A DNA stretch of 64,000 nt. Origin: Phycisphaerales bacterium (GTDB lineage: Bacteria > Planctomycetota > Phycisphaerae > Phycisphaerales > SM1A02). The notes under the pieces are model-generated. The model ran no database searches, was not told the DNA's origin, and worked only from the letters and a program-made list of their open reading frames with translations. Shown one piece after another: positions 9,609 through 18,914 of this stretch. Within the stretch, counting starts at the first letter, position 1, and each line of letters begins with the position of its first letter. A program made the translations under genes and the position numbers. Location: assembly GCA_029268515.1 (NCBI GenBank), contig JAQWNP010000012.1, positions 62,001-126,000 of the forward strand, written 5' to 3'.

Positions 9609-10592
9609 TCAGTGCTTGTTGATCAACACTTTATGAGCGAAGTCGAAGACACTCCATGGTGACCGCATCATCCGGCACTGTCCATTGATTGGATCCCCGG
9701 TCTTGAGCTCATAGCGACCAATCGACCGCTGACAATGGCCCTGGATGGGTATTCTTGCACGCCCACCATGAGTCCCGAACGCCAGCTGAATGCCCGCGGC
9801 AGCAACTGCCTGAATCGAGGTCTTATCCCAATACCCATATGGATATGCAAAAGCCTTCGCTGGCTGCCCCAGCACATCAACCAGCCACTCTTGAGCATCG
9901 GTGATCTGCTGGACAGCAACTTCAGGCGTGCAATGCGGCAGTGCGTAGTGATTGTGACTGTGGTTGCCGATCTCGACCAAAGAATGAGCTGCTAATTGTT
10001 TGAGCTCATCAATCGTCATAGGGCGATCATGATCTCCTTGCGGCCTGATTGGCCCATCTCCAAAAAGAGTATCAAGAGACCGATGAAATGCGCGGGGAGC
10101 CTGATTTTTTATCTCCAGTTGCAGACGATCAATTTGCCTTCGCCCATGCCCCTGTTCTAATCCGACGTGATACACCGCATCCCACCAAAATGCATCACCA
10201 CTTTCAATATGTCCCGTGGCAATAAAGAACGTGGCAGGCACTTGAAATTGCTCCAGCACTGGAAGCACCGCCAGATTATTGGCATATCCATCATCGAAAC
10301 TCAGATGAACAAACCGGCCATTTCTGGGCAGATCGGCCAAGAGATCCGCACATCGCAGAAATTGAAACCCTTGTGAATGAAAATACTCAATGACCTCGGC
10401 AAATTCATCAATTGTATTAACCAGCTGATCATCACCATATCCACCAAGCACTTGCTCGCTGGCTGAGATGCCATGAAACATTAGACTCACCAGATGATCT
10501 CGATCAGTTCCTCTGCGCGCAGAGAGGCAAGAGTGACTCATATCGATACGCTTTAGCAAGCTAGCGCCAACACTCTTAATTGATCCGTGCAT
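9609..10592 (-). CDS. Polysaccharide deacetylase (NodB/CE4 fold)
   Basis: 327 residues. CE4 motifs are clear: HLSFDDGYANN (motif 1, Asp100-Asp101), HSHNH (211-215, metal-binding H-S-x-x-H) and FAYPYGYWDK (motif 3). These enzymes remove N- or O-acetyl groups from chitin-like oligosaccharides or exopolysaccharide. No signal peptide is visible, so it may act in the cytoplasm on a lipid-linked intermediate. The position directly upstream of two glycosyltransferases, same strand, supports a small polysaccharide-modification unit. The gap to the upstream FMN reductase gene is only 8 nt. Confidence 0.92.
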   Translation of the reverse strand: MHGSIKSVGASLLKRIDMSHSCLSARRGTDRDHLVSLMFHGISASEQVLGGYGDDQLVNTIDEFAEVIEYFHSQGFQFLRCADLLADLPRNGRFVHLSFDDGYANNLAVLPVLEQFQVPATFFIATGHIESGDAFWWDAVYHVGLEQGHGRRQIDRLQLEIKNQAPRAFHRSLDTLFGDGPIRPQGDHDRPMTIDELKQLAAHSLVEIGNHSHNHYALPHCTPEVAVQQITDAQEWLVDVLGQPAKAFAYPYGYWDKTSIQAVAAAGIQLAFGTHGGRARIPIQGHCQRSIGRYELKTGDPINGQCRMMRSPWSVFDFAHKVLINKH

Positions 10593-10600
10593 AGATATTC

Positions 10601-11191
10601 TCAGGCAGCGGACGTTGCAGCTTCTTTAATTTGATGAGCGACCTGTGACCCCAACATTCGTGTCCCCTGATCGAATGATGGCTCAACAAGCCCACCCTTT
10701 TCATTAAAAGAGCGAGATGAATCTGCAATACAAATTTGATGAGCCAAGACTTGGACTTTAATGCCTTGCAGTATGGTGCGAAGGTGCATTAATCCCCGCG
10801 AACCACCCATTTTCCCTGGTGACACTGACATGATGCCAGCAACCTTTCCCGAAAAACAAGCCAGCGGTGGATGCTGCTGATCTGCACGTGAGGCCCAATC
10901 AATCAAGTTCTTAAGAGCTGCTGTGAGTGACCCGTTGTACTCCGGAGATGCGATGAGAAGACCCTGATGAGCCATAAACATCTTCTTGAGTTCAACAACC
11001 TCAGACGGCTCCCCCATACTGTCCTCGATATCCTGGTTATAAAGTGGCAGTGGAAGATCGTTCAGCTCAAGCATGGTCACTTCCGCACCAGCCTCTCTTG
11101 CGCCCATCGCAGCAATCTCAAGCAACATCTTGTTACAAGAGTGTTTTCGTAGACTTCCTGAAATGGCCAAAATACGCGGATGAGTACTCAC
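10601..11191 (-). CDS. NADPH-dependent FMN reductase family protein
   Basis: 196 residues from GTG 11191, chosen because AGGAG precedes it by 7 nt and it removes a non-family N-terminus; the frame is open to 11242. It has a flavodoxin-like fold with the FMN phosphate loop SGSLRKHSCNK (11-21) and the flavin-contact motif SPEYNGSLT (82-90). Such enzymes reduce FMN, quinones, azo dyes or chromate using NAD(P)H. It is only 8 nt upstream of the polysaccharide deacetylase, so it is probably co-transcribed, but no functional link is obvious. Confidence 0.9.
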   Translation of the reverse strand: MSTHPRILAISGSLRKHSCNKMLLEIAAMGAREAGAEVTMLELNDLPLPLYNQDIEDSMGEPSEVVELKKMFMAHQGLLIASPEYNGSLTAALKNLIDWASRADQQHPPLACFSGKVAGIMSVSPGKMGGSRGLMHLRTILQGIKVQVLAHQICIADSSRSFNEKGGLVEPSFDQGTRMLGSQVAHQIKEAATSAA

Positions 11192-11299
11192 ATTAATGCT
11201 CCTGCATTGAGGGGGTGAAGCCTGAATCTTACTGTCCACCATGATCTTTCACCACTACCAAGCGAATGAAAATAGTTTTACACCTGCTAGGCTACGGGC

Positions 11300-12493
11300 A
11301 TGAAAGACCCTGATATCGACACACATTCACATAAAATTTATGTCAATAAACGGCTTCGAGGCTTTGGCGAATCAATCTTTGCTGAAATGAACCGCCTGGC
11401 CCAACAACATAAAGCCGTGAATTTAGGCCAAGGTGCACCAGACTTTGATGGGCCTCAGTTTGTTAAAGATGCCGCCATTGAAGCGATTAATAACAAGTCG
11501 AATCAATATGCACCCCTGGCTGGACTTCCAGCGCTCACTGAAGCAATCGCGGGTCGATTCAAAAAAGACTCGGGCATCGAAACAAATCCACAAACCGAAA
11601 TCACGGTCACATCTGGTTGCACAGAAGCAATTGCTGCCACACTCCTGGGATTACTGGAGCCTGGTGATGAGGTTGTTGTCTTTGAGCCTAGCTATGATTC
11701 ATATGTCCCATGCATCTGCCTTGCAGGGGCAACTGCCCGATTTGTCGCTCTAACACCACCCGATTTTGTGATCGACGCAAAGAAACTTGATGCTGCATGC
11801 AATGAGCGAACGCGTGCAATCATTGTCAATACACCGCACAATCCCTCCGGCCATGCTTGCACAAGAGAAGAACTCAGTGCAATTGCCGAGATCGCTCAAA
11901 AGCGAGATCTCATCGTCATCACTGATGAAGTGTATGAGCATCTCACTTACGAGCGGGAACACATTCGCATGGCCACGTTGCCTGGAATGCGGAATCGAAC
12001 CATCACCTTGTCCAGCCTCGGAAAAACTTACTCGATGACTGGCTGGAAAATAGGATGGGCCATTGCATCACCAGAACTGTCTTTAGCCGTTCGAGCAGCC
12101 CATCAATTTCTCACATTCTCAGCACCTCCGCCACTTCAATGGGCTGCTGCCACAGCACTCTCTTGCAGTGACGACTACTTCACTGAATTATGCAGCACAT
12201 TTAACCATCGTAGAAATTTGCTGATGGAAGGATTAGGCAATGTGGGCTTCACTGTATTTAAGCCTCATGCTGGCTACTTTGTCTTGGTGGATCACCGCGC
12301 ATTTGGCTTTCCATCAGATCGAATGTTCTGCCGTTATATGACTGAAGAAGTTGGCGTCGCAGCAATACCAGCAAGCGCACTCTATGCGAATCCAGAGCAT
12401 GGAGAGAATCTTGTGAGATTTGCATTTTGCAAAAGCGAAAAGACCATTGAAGCTGCCCTCGACCGACTTCACGCGCGACTACGCCGCCCCTGA
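11300..12493 (+). CDS. PLP-dependent class I/II aminotransferase (YbdL/kynurenine aminotransferase-like)
   Basis: 397 residues, normal length. Family signatures are NLGQGAPDFDGP (41-52), NTPHNPSGHACT (177-188) and SSLGKTYSMTGWKIGW (238-253), where Lys242 forms the aldimine with PLP. The LGQGAPDFDGP start and overall spacing match the methionine/kynurenine aminotransferase subgroup, which transfers amino groups from Met, Gln or aromatic amino acids to 2-oxo acids. It is monocistronic: divergent from the FMN reductase gene and convergent with the YigZ gene 25 nt away. Confidence 0.93.
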   Translation: MKDPDIDTHSHKIYVNKRLRGFGESIFAEMNRLAQQHKAVNLGQGAPDFDGPQFVKDAAIEAINNKSNQYAPLAGLPALTEAIAGRFKKDSGIETNPQTEITVTSGCTEAIAATLLGLLEPGDEVVVFEPSYDSYVPCICLAGATARFVALTPPDFVIDAKKLDAACNERTRAIIVNTPHNPSGHACTREELSAIAEIAQKRDLIVITDEVYEHLTYEREHIRMATLPGMRNRTITLSSLGKTYSMTGWKIGWAIASPELSLAVRAAHQFLTFSAPPPLQWAAATALSCSDDYFTELCSTFNHRRNLLMEGLGNVGFTVFKPHAGYFVLVDHRAFGFPSDRMFCRYMTEEVGVAAIPASALYANPEHGENLVRFAFCKSEKTIEAALDRLHARLRRP

Positions 12494-12518
12494 CGAGACC
12501 TTCATCTCATCACTGATT

Positions 12519-13121
12519 TCAAGACAGTGATTCTATGATGGCCTGGCCACTGGTTGCGTCCCGGAGATCCGCAATCACTAGACGGAGCTTTACCTCAGGC
12601 ACGCTCAACTCAAGATAAGTCGTAACGTCATAACGACGAGCAACGATCTCTATCTGATAACGAGCAATCACTGCCGCAATCGCACTGGCATGTTCATATG
12701 CATGGGTGACGCGTAGTGTCGCCATTTTGCGACGTTCTACAAAGACAGCATCAGTGAGCACTGCTTTTGCAGCTGCTGCATAAGCACGTATCAAGCCGCC
12801 AGTGCCAAGTTTGGTGCCACCGTAATACCGCACCACCACCACCAGCACGTCCCAAAGCTCATGGCCGGCAATTTGACTAGCAATTGGCTTACCAGCTGTG
12901 CCAGCGGGTTCACCGTCATCTGAAGATTTCTGCCCCTGAACAACGATTCTCCATGCGTAGCAATGATGCGTCGCCCCCTGATGGGCTTTACGCACGGTAT
13001 CGAGGGCCTTCTCTGCATCGCTGACTGCGCTTAGTGGAAAGGCTGCCGAAAGAAAACGAGAGCCCTTGATCTTCTCGATTTCGCCATAGCTGGGCCCAGC
13101 AATGCTCAGGTAGGAATCCAT
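12519..13121 (-). CDS. yigZ: YigZ/IMPACT family protein
   Basis: 200 residues from ATG 13121 (TTG 13130 is also possible). The MDSYLSIAGPSYGEIEKIKGSRF opening region is a normal YigZ start (positions 1-23). The core contains HHCYAWRI, SSDDGEPAGTAGKP and VVRYYGGTKLGTGGLIRAY, diagnostic of the UPF0029/IMPACT N-terminal domain, followed by a DUF1949-like ferredoxin-fold tail. The biochemical function is unsettled; eukaryotic IMPACT regulates GCN2. Cytoplasmic. It is divergent from the PEP-CTERM protein gene. Confidence 0.93.
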   Translation of the reverse strand: MDSYLSIAGPSYGEIEKIKGSRFLSAAFPLSAVSDAEKALDTVRKAHQGATHHCYAWRIVVQGQKSSDDGEPAGTAGKPIASQIAGHELWDVLVVVVRYYGGTKLGTGGLIRAYAAAAKAVLTDAVFVERRKMATLRVTHAYEHASAIAAVIARYQIEIVARRYDVTTYLELSVPEVKLRLVIADLRDATSGQAIIESLS

Positions 13122-13256
13122 TCGATGCAATCTACCTCGATGCCACCATGTGATGCTTGTTTTCTCACCAAAAAGAGGCTGTTGGACCGAAGAACCTCCT
13201 CAGACCCACTTAGCAGCCGGCGGAGCCAGCGCATCCAACCAATATGGAGACCGCCG

Positions 13257-13844
13257 ATGATCCGCCCTGCGCTACTGCTCTGCTCAATGCTCTTGACCAC
13301 AACAACCGCAACGGCTTCTTTTGTTTTATACGACGCCTCTATCAACATGCAATCGAGTGCAGGAGCCAATGCATCTGCTTCAGCGAGTGGACCCGCCAAT
13401 GCTGCATCACTCTCGATCAGCTCATCGATCTTCGGCAATGGCTCGTTTCAATACCTCCCTGAAACTTTCACGATGCAACTTGAATCTACGGATTCTCTGA
13501 CAGAGTTCAGTGGCCAGGTCAACTTTGGACTTACAAATAACCAGTTGTTACTTGCTTCACTGAACATGAACGTGACCGGACAAGTGGCCTATGCCGGGCT
13601 CTTTGAAACAAATACTGGAGATTCGATCTGGGAGCGAACCATCAGTACTGGCAATTTAGATGAAGATCTGAAACAGATTTTAGGACCAGGGACCTACACG
13701 CTCGACTTACAAGCCAACGACAATGCGCAGGTTGAGATCAACTTCTCGGCGATTCCAGTACCCGAACCCGCAGCAGTCATCATTCTGGCGGCCCTACCGC
13801 TGGCCCTGCCTCTTCGCCGTCGGACGACGAACGAAAACGGATAA
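13257..13844 (+). CDS. PEP-CTERM sorting-domain protein
   Basis: 195 residues from ATG 13257, which has GGAGA 6 nt upstream; the open frame back to 13125 has no signal sequence and overlaps yigZ. A signal peptide (~1-20, LLCSMLLTTTTATA) precedes an Ala/Ser-rich beta region. The C-terminus is VPEPAAVIILAALPLALPLRRR: the PEP motif, a hydrophobic helix and a basic end, the tripartite signal cut by exosortase. No exosortase is in the window. Its last 65 nt overlap the convergent propeller gene. Function unknown; probably an exported surface or matrix protein. Confidence 0.82.
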   Translation: MIRPALLLCSMLLTTTTATASFVLYDASINMQSSAGANASASASGPANAASLSISSSIFGNGSFQYLPETFTMQLESTDSLTEFSGQVNFGLTNNQLLLASLNMNVTGQVAYAGLFETNTGDSIWERTISTGNLDEDLKQILGPGTYTLDLQANDNAQVEINFSAIPVPEPAAVIILAALPLALPLRRRTTNENG

Positions 13845-15261
13845 GCGTGTAGTAAGCATCAGAATGTAACAATGGCTGCTTGCTTTCACTGCGGACGCCA
13901 TCTGCAATGAGCTCATGAACATATCCTTCTCGCAGCGGAAAAACAGAGAGGTGCACCTCGCGCCTATCCGGAGAGACTTCTGCGGAACGAATCTTGAGCG
14001 TCTTCTGATCAACTTCTGGACTCCCATAGGGACTATGAAGTTTATACGTGTAACTCTGCATCCGATACGACGACGGGTCCGCCGCCGTCTCTACATCAAC
14101 AGGCTTTGTGAAACGTAATTGAAATCCATCTTTCGTCAATGACATCCGTTGAATGTCAAATGGAACTTTTCCATTCCAGGCGACACGCTGAAGGCTGTAG
14201 GGCCTGTTGCCAAGCGATGCCCAGCCACGATTGGTCGACCCTGTAATGATTGAACCATCATCCATCCACGCCACACGAATGACACCGCTATCCAGTCCCT
14301 TTAGAAATGGAAAGCATGCGCCTTGCCAGTGGCCATCAACTTTTTCCAGTGCAACGCGCAAGAGTGACGAATCATGCTGGTCACCAACAAAGACCTGCCC
14401 CTGATATGGACCGAATTTTCCATCGGTGGTATCCCAGACCATACCAGCCGGTGATTTGCCCATCTTGCCGTAAGGAAACCATATCGCGGGCAACTTAAAA
14501 TGAGGCACTTCTTCCACAACCTCGTGCATCAAAAGACCATCCGGAATAGTCCCCGGATGCTCAACACGTGAGCGAGGATCATGCGCTGAATCGATGCCCC
14601 ACGGATGCCCATGAAACTCACCCTCGGCCAAATGGGCGAGCTTACTCGCACCACACCATTCTCCTTGGTTGTCGGTATAGAACATTTCACCTTCTGGACT
14701 GCCTTGCACGCCAGCAGGAGAACGCAGCCCTGCAACAGCGGGCACCATTTCTCCTTCTGGCGTCACGTATACCGCCCAGCCACGCCAAAGCTGGCGACCA
14801 AACGGCTCTGACCCAAATGGCTTATTCAGCGTAATCCAAAAATTACCTGCCCCATCTAATCTGGGCCCAAAGGCATATTCATGGTAGTTGCCGCTGATTC
14901 GCCAATCATCGCAAACCGTCTGCAATTCATCCATGCGACCGTCATTGTCCTGATCGCGCATACGACTAAGCTCGCCGCGCTGCACAGTATAAATCCAACC
15001 ATCGTGATTCAGTAATCCCAGTGGCTCCTGAAGCCCTTCAGCAAAGAGTGTCCAAGTTGGCTCAGAGGCATCAAGATCACGCACACGATAAACCTCGCCG
15101 CGGCGCGTCGACACAAGAATTTCATCGGGGCCAAGAACAGCAATTCCCCCAACCTCGAGAACCACATCATCTGGTTCTCGAATCGTGGAGATCGTGTAGT
15201 AATCATGCTCGTGAGTCTTCACCGTTAGAGCCATCGTAGCTATGAGTATTTGAATCCACAT
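13780..15261 (-). CDS. Secreted beta-propeller dehydrogenase-like protein
   Basis: 493 residues from ATG 15261, which overlaps the upstream stop as TGATG; two GTG codons lie just ahead. A short hydrophobic N-terminus (WIQILIATMALTV) suggests export. The body resembles glucose/sorbosone-dehydrogenase or NHL-type propellers: GGIAVLGPDEILVSTRRGEVYRV, RDQDNDGRMDE (a calcium-like loop), SPAGVQGSPEGEMFYTDNQGEW, and VFVGDQHDSSLLRV. A C-terminal beta-sandwich (FQLRFTKPVDVETAADPSSY) resembles those of planctomycete membrane-bound dehydrogenase-like proteins. With the adjoining multihaem cytochrome it probably oxidises a sugar or alcohol in the periplasm, passing electrons to haem; this is inference. 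Confidence 0.8.
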   Translation of the reverse strand: MWIQILIATMALTVKTHEHDYYTISTIREPDDVVLEVGGIAVLGPDEILVSTRRGEVYRVRDLDASEPTWTLFAEGLQEPLGLLNHDGWIYTVQRGELSRMRDQDNDGRMDELQTVCDDWRISGNYHEYAFGPRLDGAGNFWITLNKPFGSEPFGRQLWRGWAVYVTPEGEMVPAVAGLRSPAGVQGSPEGEMFYTDNQGEWCGASKLAHLAEGEFHGHPWGIDSAHDPRSRVEHPGTIPDGLLMHEVVEEVPHFKLPAIWFPYGKMGKSPAGMVWDTTDGKFGPYQGQVFVGDQHDSSLLRVALEKVDGHWQGACFPFLKGLDSGVIRVAWMDDGSIITGSTNRGWASLGNRPYSLQRVAWNGKVPFDIQRMSLTKDGFQLRFTKPVDVETAADPSSYRMQSYTYKLHSPYGSPEVDQKTLKIRSAEVSPDRREVHLSVFPLREGYVHELIADGVRSESKQPLLHSDAYYTLIRFRSSSDGEEAGPAVGPPE

Positions 15262-17981
15262 CACCACGCCATCTCCACTGTCAAGTTTGCTACATAATCA
15301 CCAGCCTCATTCTCACCGTCATACAAAAATTCCAGTGGCACAAGAAGCTCTTGCTGCGATCCCATCTGACGCACAACACCTCCAGATCCTTGCAAGAAAA
15401 TCCATTCCTGCTCACCTACTTGAAATTTAGCTGTTGAGGCTTCACGTATTTCGTCAGCAACTGCTGCCCTAAGATAAAGCCCCTCTTCAGCCTGAGAAGA
15501 ACGAACTTCAAAGTGACGCACGAGCCGAGTGCCACCACGATGCACGACAGGCAAAGGCAACTCTCTCGTGGTCACCTCATCTAATTTATAAAGAAAACTA
15601 GGGCGTCGCTTGGCATCATATGAAACAGATGCCATCTGCCAAGATGCGTCGTCAGCCTCTGGCCAAACAGTCTCAAGATCTTCGAGTCGCGCTAACGCTG
15701 GCCCAGCTGGCATGACCTTAAGGTCAGCGCCATCTGGAAACTCCAGTTCCCCAGCTCTTCCCTCCCAAGTACCTTGCGTATTGATGAACTCACCTCGCCA
15801 CACTTGTGCCAAGCGCGCAGACTGAGCATCAAAGGCAAAATGGAGCTTCTCGGGGTAGCCAACTGCCAGGGTCCGAGGACTTACCGCGTCCATAAATACA
15901 CCGACCACACGGGGCTCATCAACTGGGACAATATCGAATTCCCCCCGATCAACATTGACCCCATCAGGCAATGGCATCGATGCTCCCAACGAACAGTAGT
16001 TCCATATGGCATCAATCTGCTGCTCTGGATTACCCCCAGCAAGATGAGGAAAGATGGCCGCATCCTTTGAAAAGTACTTAGGCATTCGAGTCTGAGCATT
16101 CTTTGACATCGGATCCATCATGAATTCATGAAACCAACCGGGCCTGATCCGCCCATGTATCCCCGCCAGATCGACAGAAGATACGCCTGATGCTTGGTGA
16201 CCAGCCACATCATGGCACGTCGTACAAGACAATCCAGATGTTCCAACTATTTGCCGGCCAATCTCTACATCTTCTAGCTGGAATACTGGCTGGACTGTAT
16301 CACGTGGAGTTGAGTCTGCCTCTTCTAACAAAGATGCGAAGGCCTGTATCTGCTGGGGCGCATAACGAGGCATTCGCGTAGACATGCCAGGCCTTACCTT
16401 TTGTCCAGTGGCCAAGACATGATCAATCCACGGCTTTTCTAACTTGTGACCGACATCTGTTAAATTTGGCGGCACACGCCCTTCATCACCAAGCTCAACA
16501 GTTGAAACAAATGCGAGCATCGCTTTATCTGATGGTTGATGTGGAATACCCTCGCGTACATGGCATGCCCCACAGCCAAGGGCCGTCATCCGCCAGGCCA
16601 CTTCTGTTTGAGGACTTATCCCCCCGGGTATTGCGCCGCGTGCCGCCAACACACCCAGCACTGCCTGACGCGCTTCATCAGTAAATGGATAGGCTGGCAA
16701 CATTAATGGTGGCTTCTCTGCAAGACATCCCGTCATTGTTGCTGGCAAATTCTGCCATGAAGTGGCCGATCGGTAAACAGATTGATCATGAGCCTCGGGT
16801 TCATGACATTGGGCACAACCAAACGTGACGAAGTACGTTTGACCTCGATCCACACGAGCCGGGTCAAGTGTGATGGCTCCAGATGGTGCGACCAGCCTCG
16901 TACCTAGATGACGAAGTGATTCACCCTCTAATAGTCTTTCTTCAAATCCCGGGCCGGACCAGAAGACTTCCAGCCCTTGCCCGCCGCTACCCTCAAACAT
17001 TTCCACTCTGATCTCATGCAAGCCTGCACTTAACTCAATTTCTTCTTCTTGCCATGCCATTCCATGAATGCCGCCATTATCAACCACCAATTGCCCATCT
17101 ATCCAAAGCCATGATCCATCATCACTGTTTGTTGCAAATACATAAGTGCCCTCTTGGGGTATCTCAATGGTGCCTTGGAAGCGAAGCGCGAAGTGATCCT
17201 CCCGAGGCGCTGGCCCCGCTGTAATACGATCAGCAACGCCGCTATCAACCGGCTCTAAACCGTCAAGCTCTAGTGGACCATCATCAAAATGTCCCTCATA
17301 GGCAAACCATCGAAGGCCAGGAAGCGGCGACAGTTGTTCACCAGCTTGCTCTCGCAAAAGATACGCAGCAATTGCATCTGCCTCTGATTGAGTCAGGCTT
17401 AGGTCAGGCATGCGACCACCAGGACGTATGTGATTTGGATCTTTCAAGAACTTTGAGAGGCTTGCATGTGTCGTCTGGCGTGCTAAACGAGTTGGATCAA
17501 TCCCCGCATCATGACAAGGCACACATCCAATTGTTTCATAGAGTCCTTGCCCTTCCGCAACTAAGTATGCATCGATTTCAGTATCGGTGTCTAAGAGTGG
17601 GCCACCGCGAGCGACAAGGTATTGAACCAGATCCCCGACAGTGCTATCTAAAATATGCACCTCTAGACCATGCAGCACGTTGGGCATGGGCGTGCCTGGC
17701 TTAACCGCTGATGGATTCACCAAGAAGTCATACAGATATTCAGGAGAAAGCCGAGCCCCAACCTGATCAAGCCGAGGGCCTGGCATCATTCCTGTCACCA
17801 GATCAGAAGGAGCAAATTCCCCTGCCTGATGACAAGCAAGACAGTTCGCATGAGCAACCAGAGCCAGCCCGCCGACGGTTGGGGGTGGCGGGGGCTTGCT
17901 ACATGAAAAGACAGTGAGCGAGCAGCCCAAAATAAGAAGCAAGAACTTCACAGTCACCCAGTGTAGAGAACTCACAGCCAC
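15261..17981 (-). CDS. Lipoprotein multihaem cytochrome c with internal PA14 domain
   Basis: 906 residues from GTG 17981; GTG 17975 after GAGG is an alternative. Lipoprotein signal LTVFSC (Cys27). Five C-x-x-C-H haem sites: CLACH 47-51, CVPCH 153-157, CAQCH 389-393, CGACH 470-474 and CTTCH 586-590. Between the second and third lies a PA14-type carbohydrate-binding domain (~225-365, with GTYVFATNSDDGSWLWIDG). The C-terminal ~300 residues form a beta-rich domain seen in planctomycete cytochrome proteins. The lipid anchor plus haems suggest electron transfer at the membrane surface, with substrate held by PA14. It overlaps the propeller gene at TGATG, so the two are translationally coupled. Confidence 0.9.
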   Translation of the reverse strand: MAVSSLHWVTVKFLLLILGCSLTVFSCSKPPPPPTVGGLALVAHANCLACHQAGEFAPSDLVTGMMPGPRLDQVGARLSPEYLYDFLVNPSAVKPGTPMPNVLHGLEVHILDSTVGDLVQYLVARGGPLLDTDTEIDAYLVAEGQGLYETIGCVPCHDAGIDPTRLARQTTHASLSKFLKDPNHIRPGGRMPDLSLTQSEADAIAAYLLREQAGEQLSPLPGLRWFAYEGHFDDGPLELDGLEPVDSGVADRITAGPAPREDHFALRFQGTIEIPQEGTYVFATNSDDGSWLWIDGQLVVDNGGIHGMAWQEEEIELSAGLHEIRVEMFEGSGGQGLEVFWSGPGFEERLLEGESLRHLGTRLVAPSGAITLDPARVDRGQTYFVTFGCAQCHEPEAHDQSVYRSATSWQNLPATMTGCLAEKPPLMLPAYPFTDEARQAVLGVLAARGAIPGGISPQTEVAWRMTALGCGACHVREGIPHQPSDKAMLAFVSTVELGDEGRVPPNLTDVGHKLEKPWIDHVLATGQKVRPGMSTRMPRYAPQQIQAFASLLEEADSTPRDTVQPVFQLEDVEIGRQIVGTSGLSCTTCHDVAGHQASGVSSVDLAGIHGRIRPGWFHEFMMDPMSKNAQTRMPKYFSKDAAIFPHLAGGNPEQQIDAIWNYCSLGASMPLPDGVNVDRGEFDIVPVDEPRVVGVFMDAVSPRTLAVGYPEKLHFAFDAQSARLAQVWRGEFINTQGTWEGRAGELEFPDGADLKVMPAGPALARLEDLETVWPEADDASWQMASVSYDAKRRPSFLYKLDEVTTRELPLPVVHRGGTRLVRHFEVRSSQAEEGLYLRAAVADEIREASTAKFQVGEQEWIFLQGSGGVVRQMGSQQELLVPLEFLYDGENEAGDYVANLTVEMAW

Positions 17982-18053
17982 CTCGCCGAAAGGCCAAATT
18001 CAGTATGATAAACGGTAGGCAAGGTTCATTTTAGCTAACAGAGGAAGGTCTTG

Positions 18054-18914
18054 GTGAATCAAGTTCACAATGCCACCCAGACATGTCAAGTCACGCGCAT
18101 CAATGGCGTAACAACGATGGGTCTTCAAGATGATCTTGCTGTAGAGTCACCGCTCACCGTCGTGCTAGAAGACTGGTCTCGTGGCGTCATCAGAAGCGAA
18201 AATATTGCTGTCACCATGCGAACTCCAGGCGAGGACGCCAATCTTGGAATTGGCCTTCTTTTTACCGAGAGATTGATACGCCAGCGAAGTGATATTGAGT
18301 CTGTACAAGTGGTGCCAGCTCCATCACAAACAGCGACCGTCGATAAGGTTGTCATAAAACTACGGCAAGGCGTCACCCGTGCCCGCGAACCAATGTTGCG
18401 TAGAGGGCATGTGCATTCAAGCTGTGGCGTCTGCGCCACCGTGAGCCCAGATGACCTTCAAATGCCTAGTGATGAGTTACCGACAAGCCCCACACCCAAT
18501 ATTAGCGCCAACAATATTCAACAACTCATTGACCACCTTCGGGAAAACCAAGCGATTTTTCAGGCGACCGGCGGCTTACATGCTGCCTCAATAGGAAACT
18601 GCCAAGGGCACCTACTTTCGACCCATGAAGATATTGGCCGACACAATGCTCTAGACAAACTTATTGGAAAGAAATTCTTCGAACAACAGCTACCGCTTAA
18701 CGACTTTGTCCTACTAGTCAGTGGCCGAACAAGCTATGAACTTGTGCACAAGGCCCATATCGCTGGCCTTCGAATTGTCATTGGAGTCGGCGCCGCATCT
18801 TCACTTGCTGTTGACTACGCAATTGCCGCCCACATGACCCTCATTGGCTTTGCTCGAAAGAATCGATTGACCATTTATACGGGTGAAGCTCAGATCTTGG
18901 AGAATCAACTTTGA
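18054..18914 (+). CDS. fdhD: Formate dehydrogenase accessory sulfurtransferase FdhD
   Basis: 286 residues from GTG 18054, which sits 5 nt after GAGGAAGG; TTG 18051 is too close to that site. FdhD passes sulfur from a cysteine desulfurase to the molybdenum cofactor of formate dehydrogenase-type enzymes. The active-site pair CGVC (Cys124, Cys127) is preceded by HSS, and FQATGGLHAA and THEDIGRHNALDKLIG are family hallmarks. Its stop overlaps the start of the molybdopterin oxidoreductase gene (TTGA), placing maturation factor and client together. Confidence 0.95.
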   Translation: MNQVHNATQTCQVTRINGVTTMGLQDDLAVESPLTVVLEDWSRGVIRSENIAVTMRTPGEDANLGIGLLFTERLIRQRSDIESVQVVPAPSQTATVDKVVIKLRQGVTRAREPMLRRGHVHSSCGVCATVSPDDLQMPSDELPTSPTPNISANNIQQLIDHLRENQAIFQATGGLHAASIGNCQGHLLSTHEDIGRHNALDKLIGKKFFEQQLPLNDFVLLVSGRTSYELVHKAHIAGLRIVIGVGAASSLAVDYAIAAHMTLIGFARKNRLTIYTGEAQILENQL

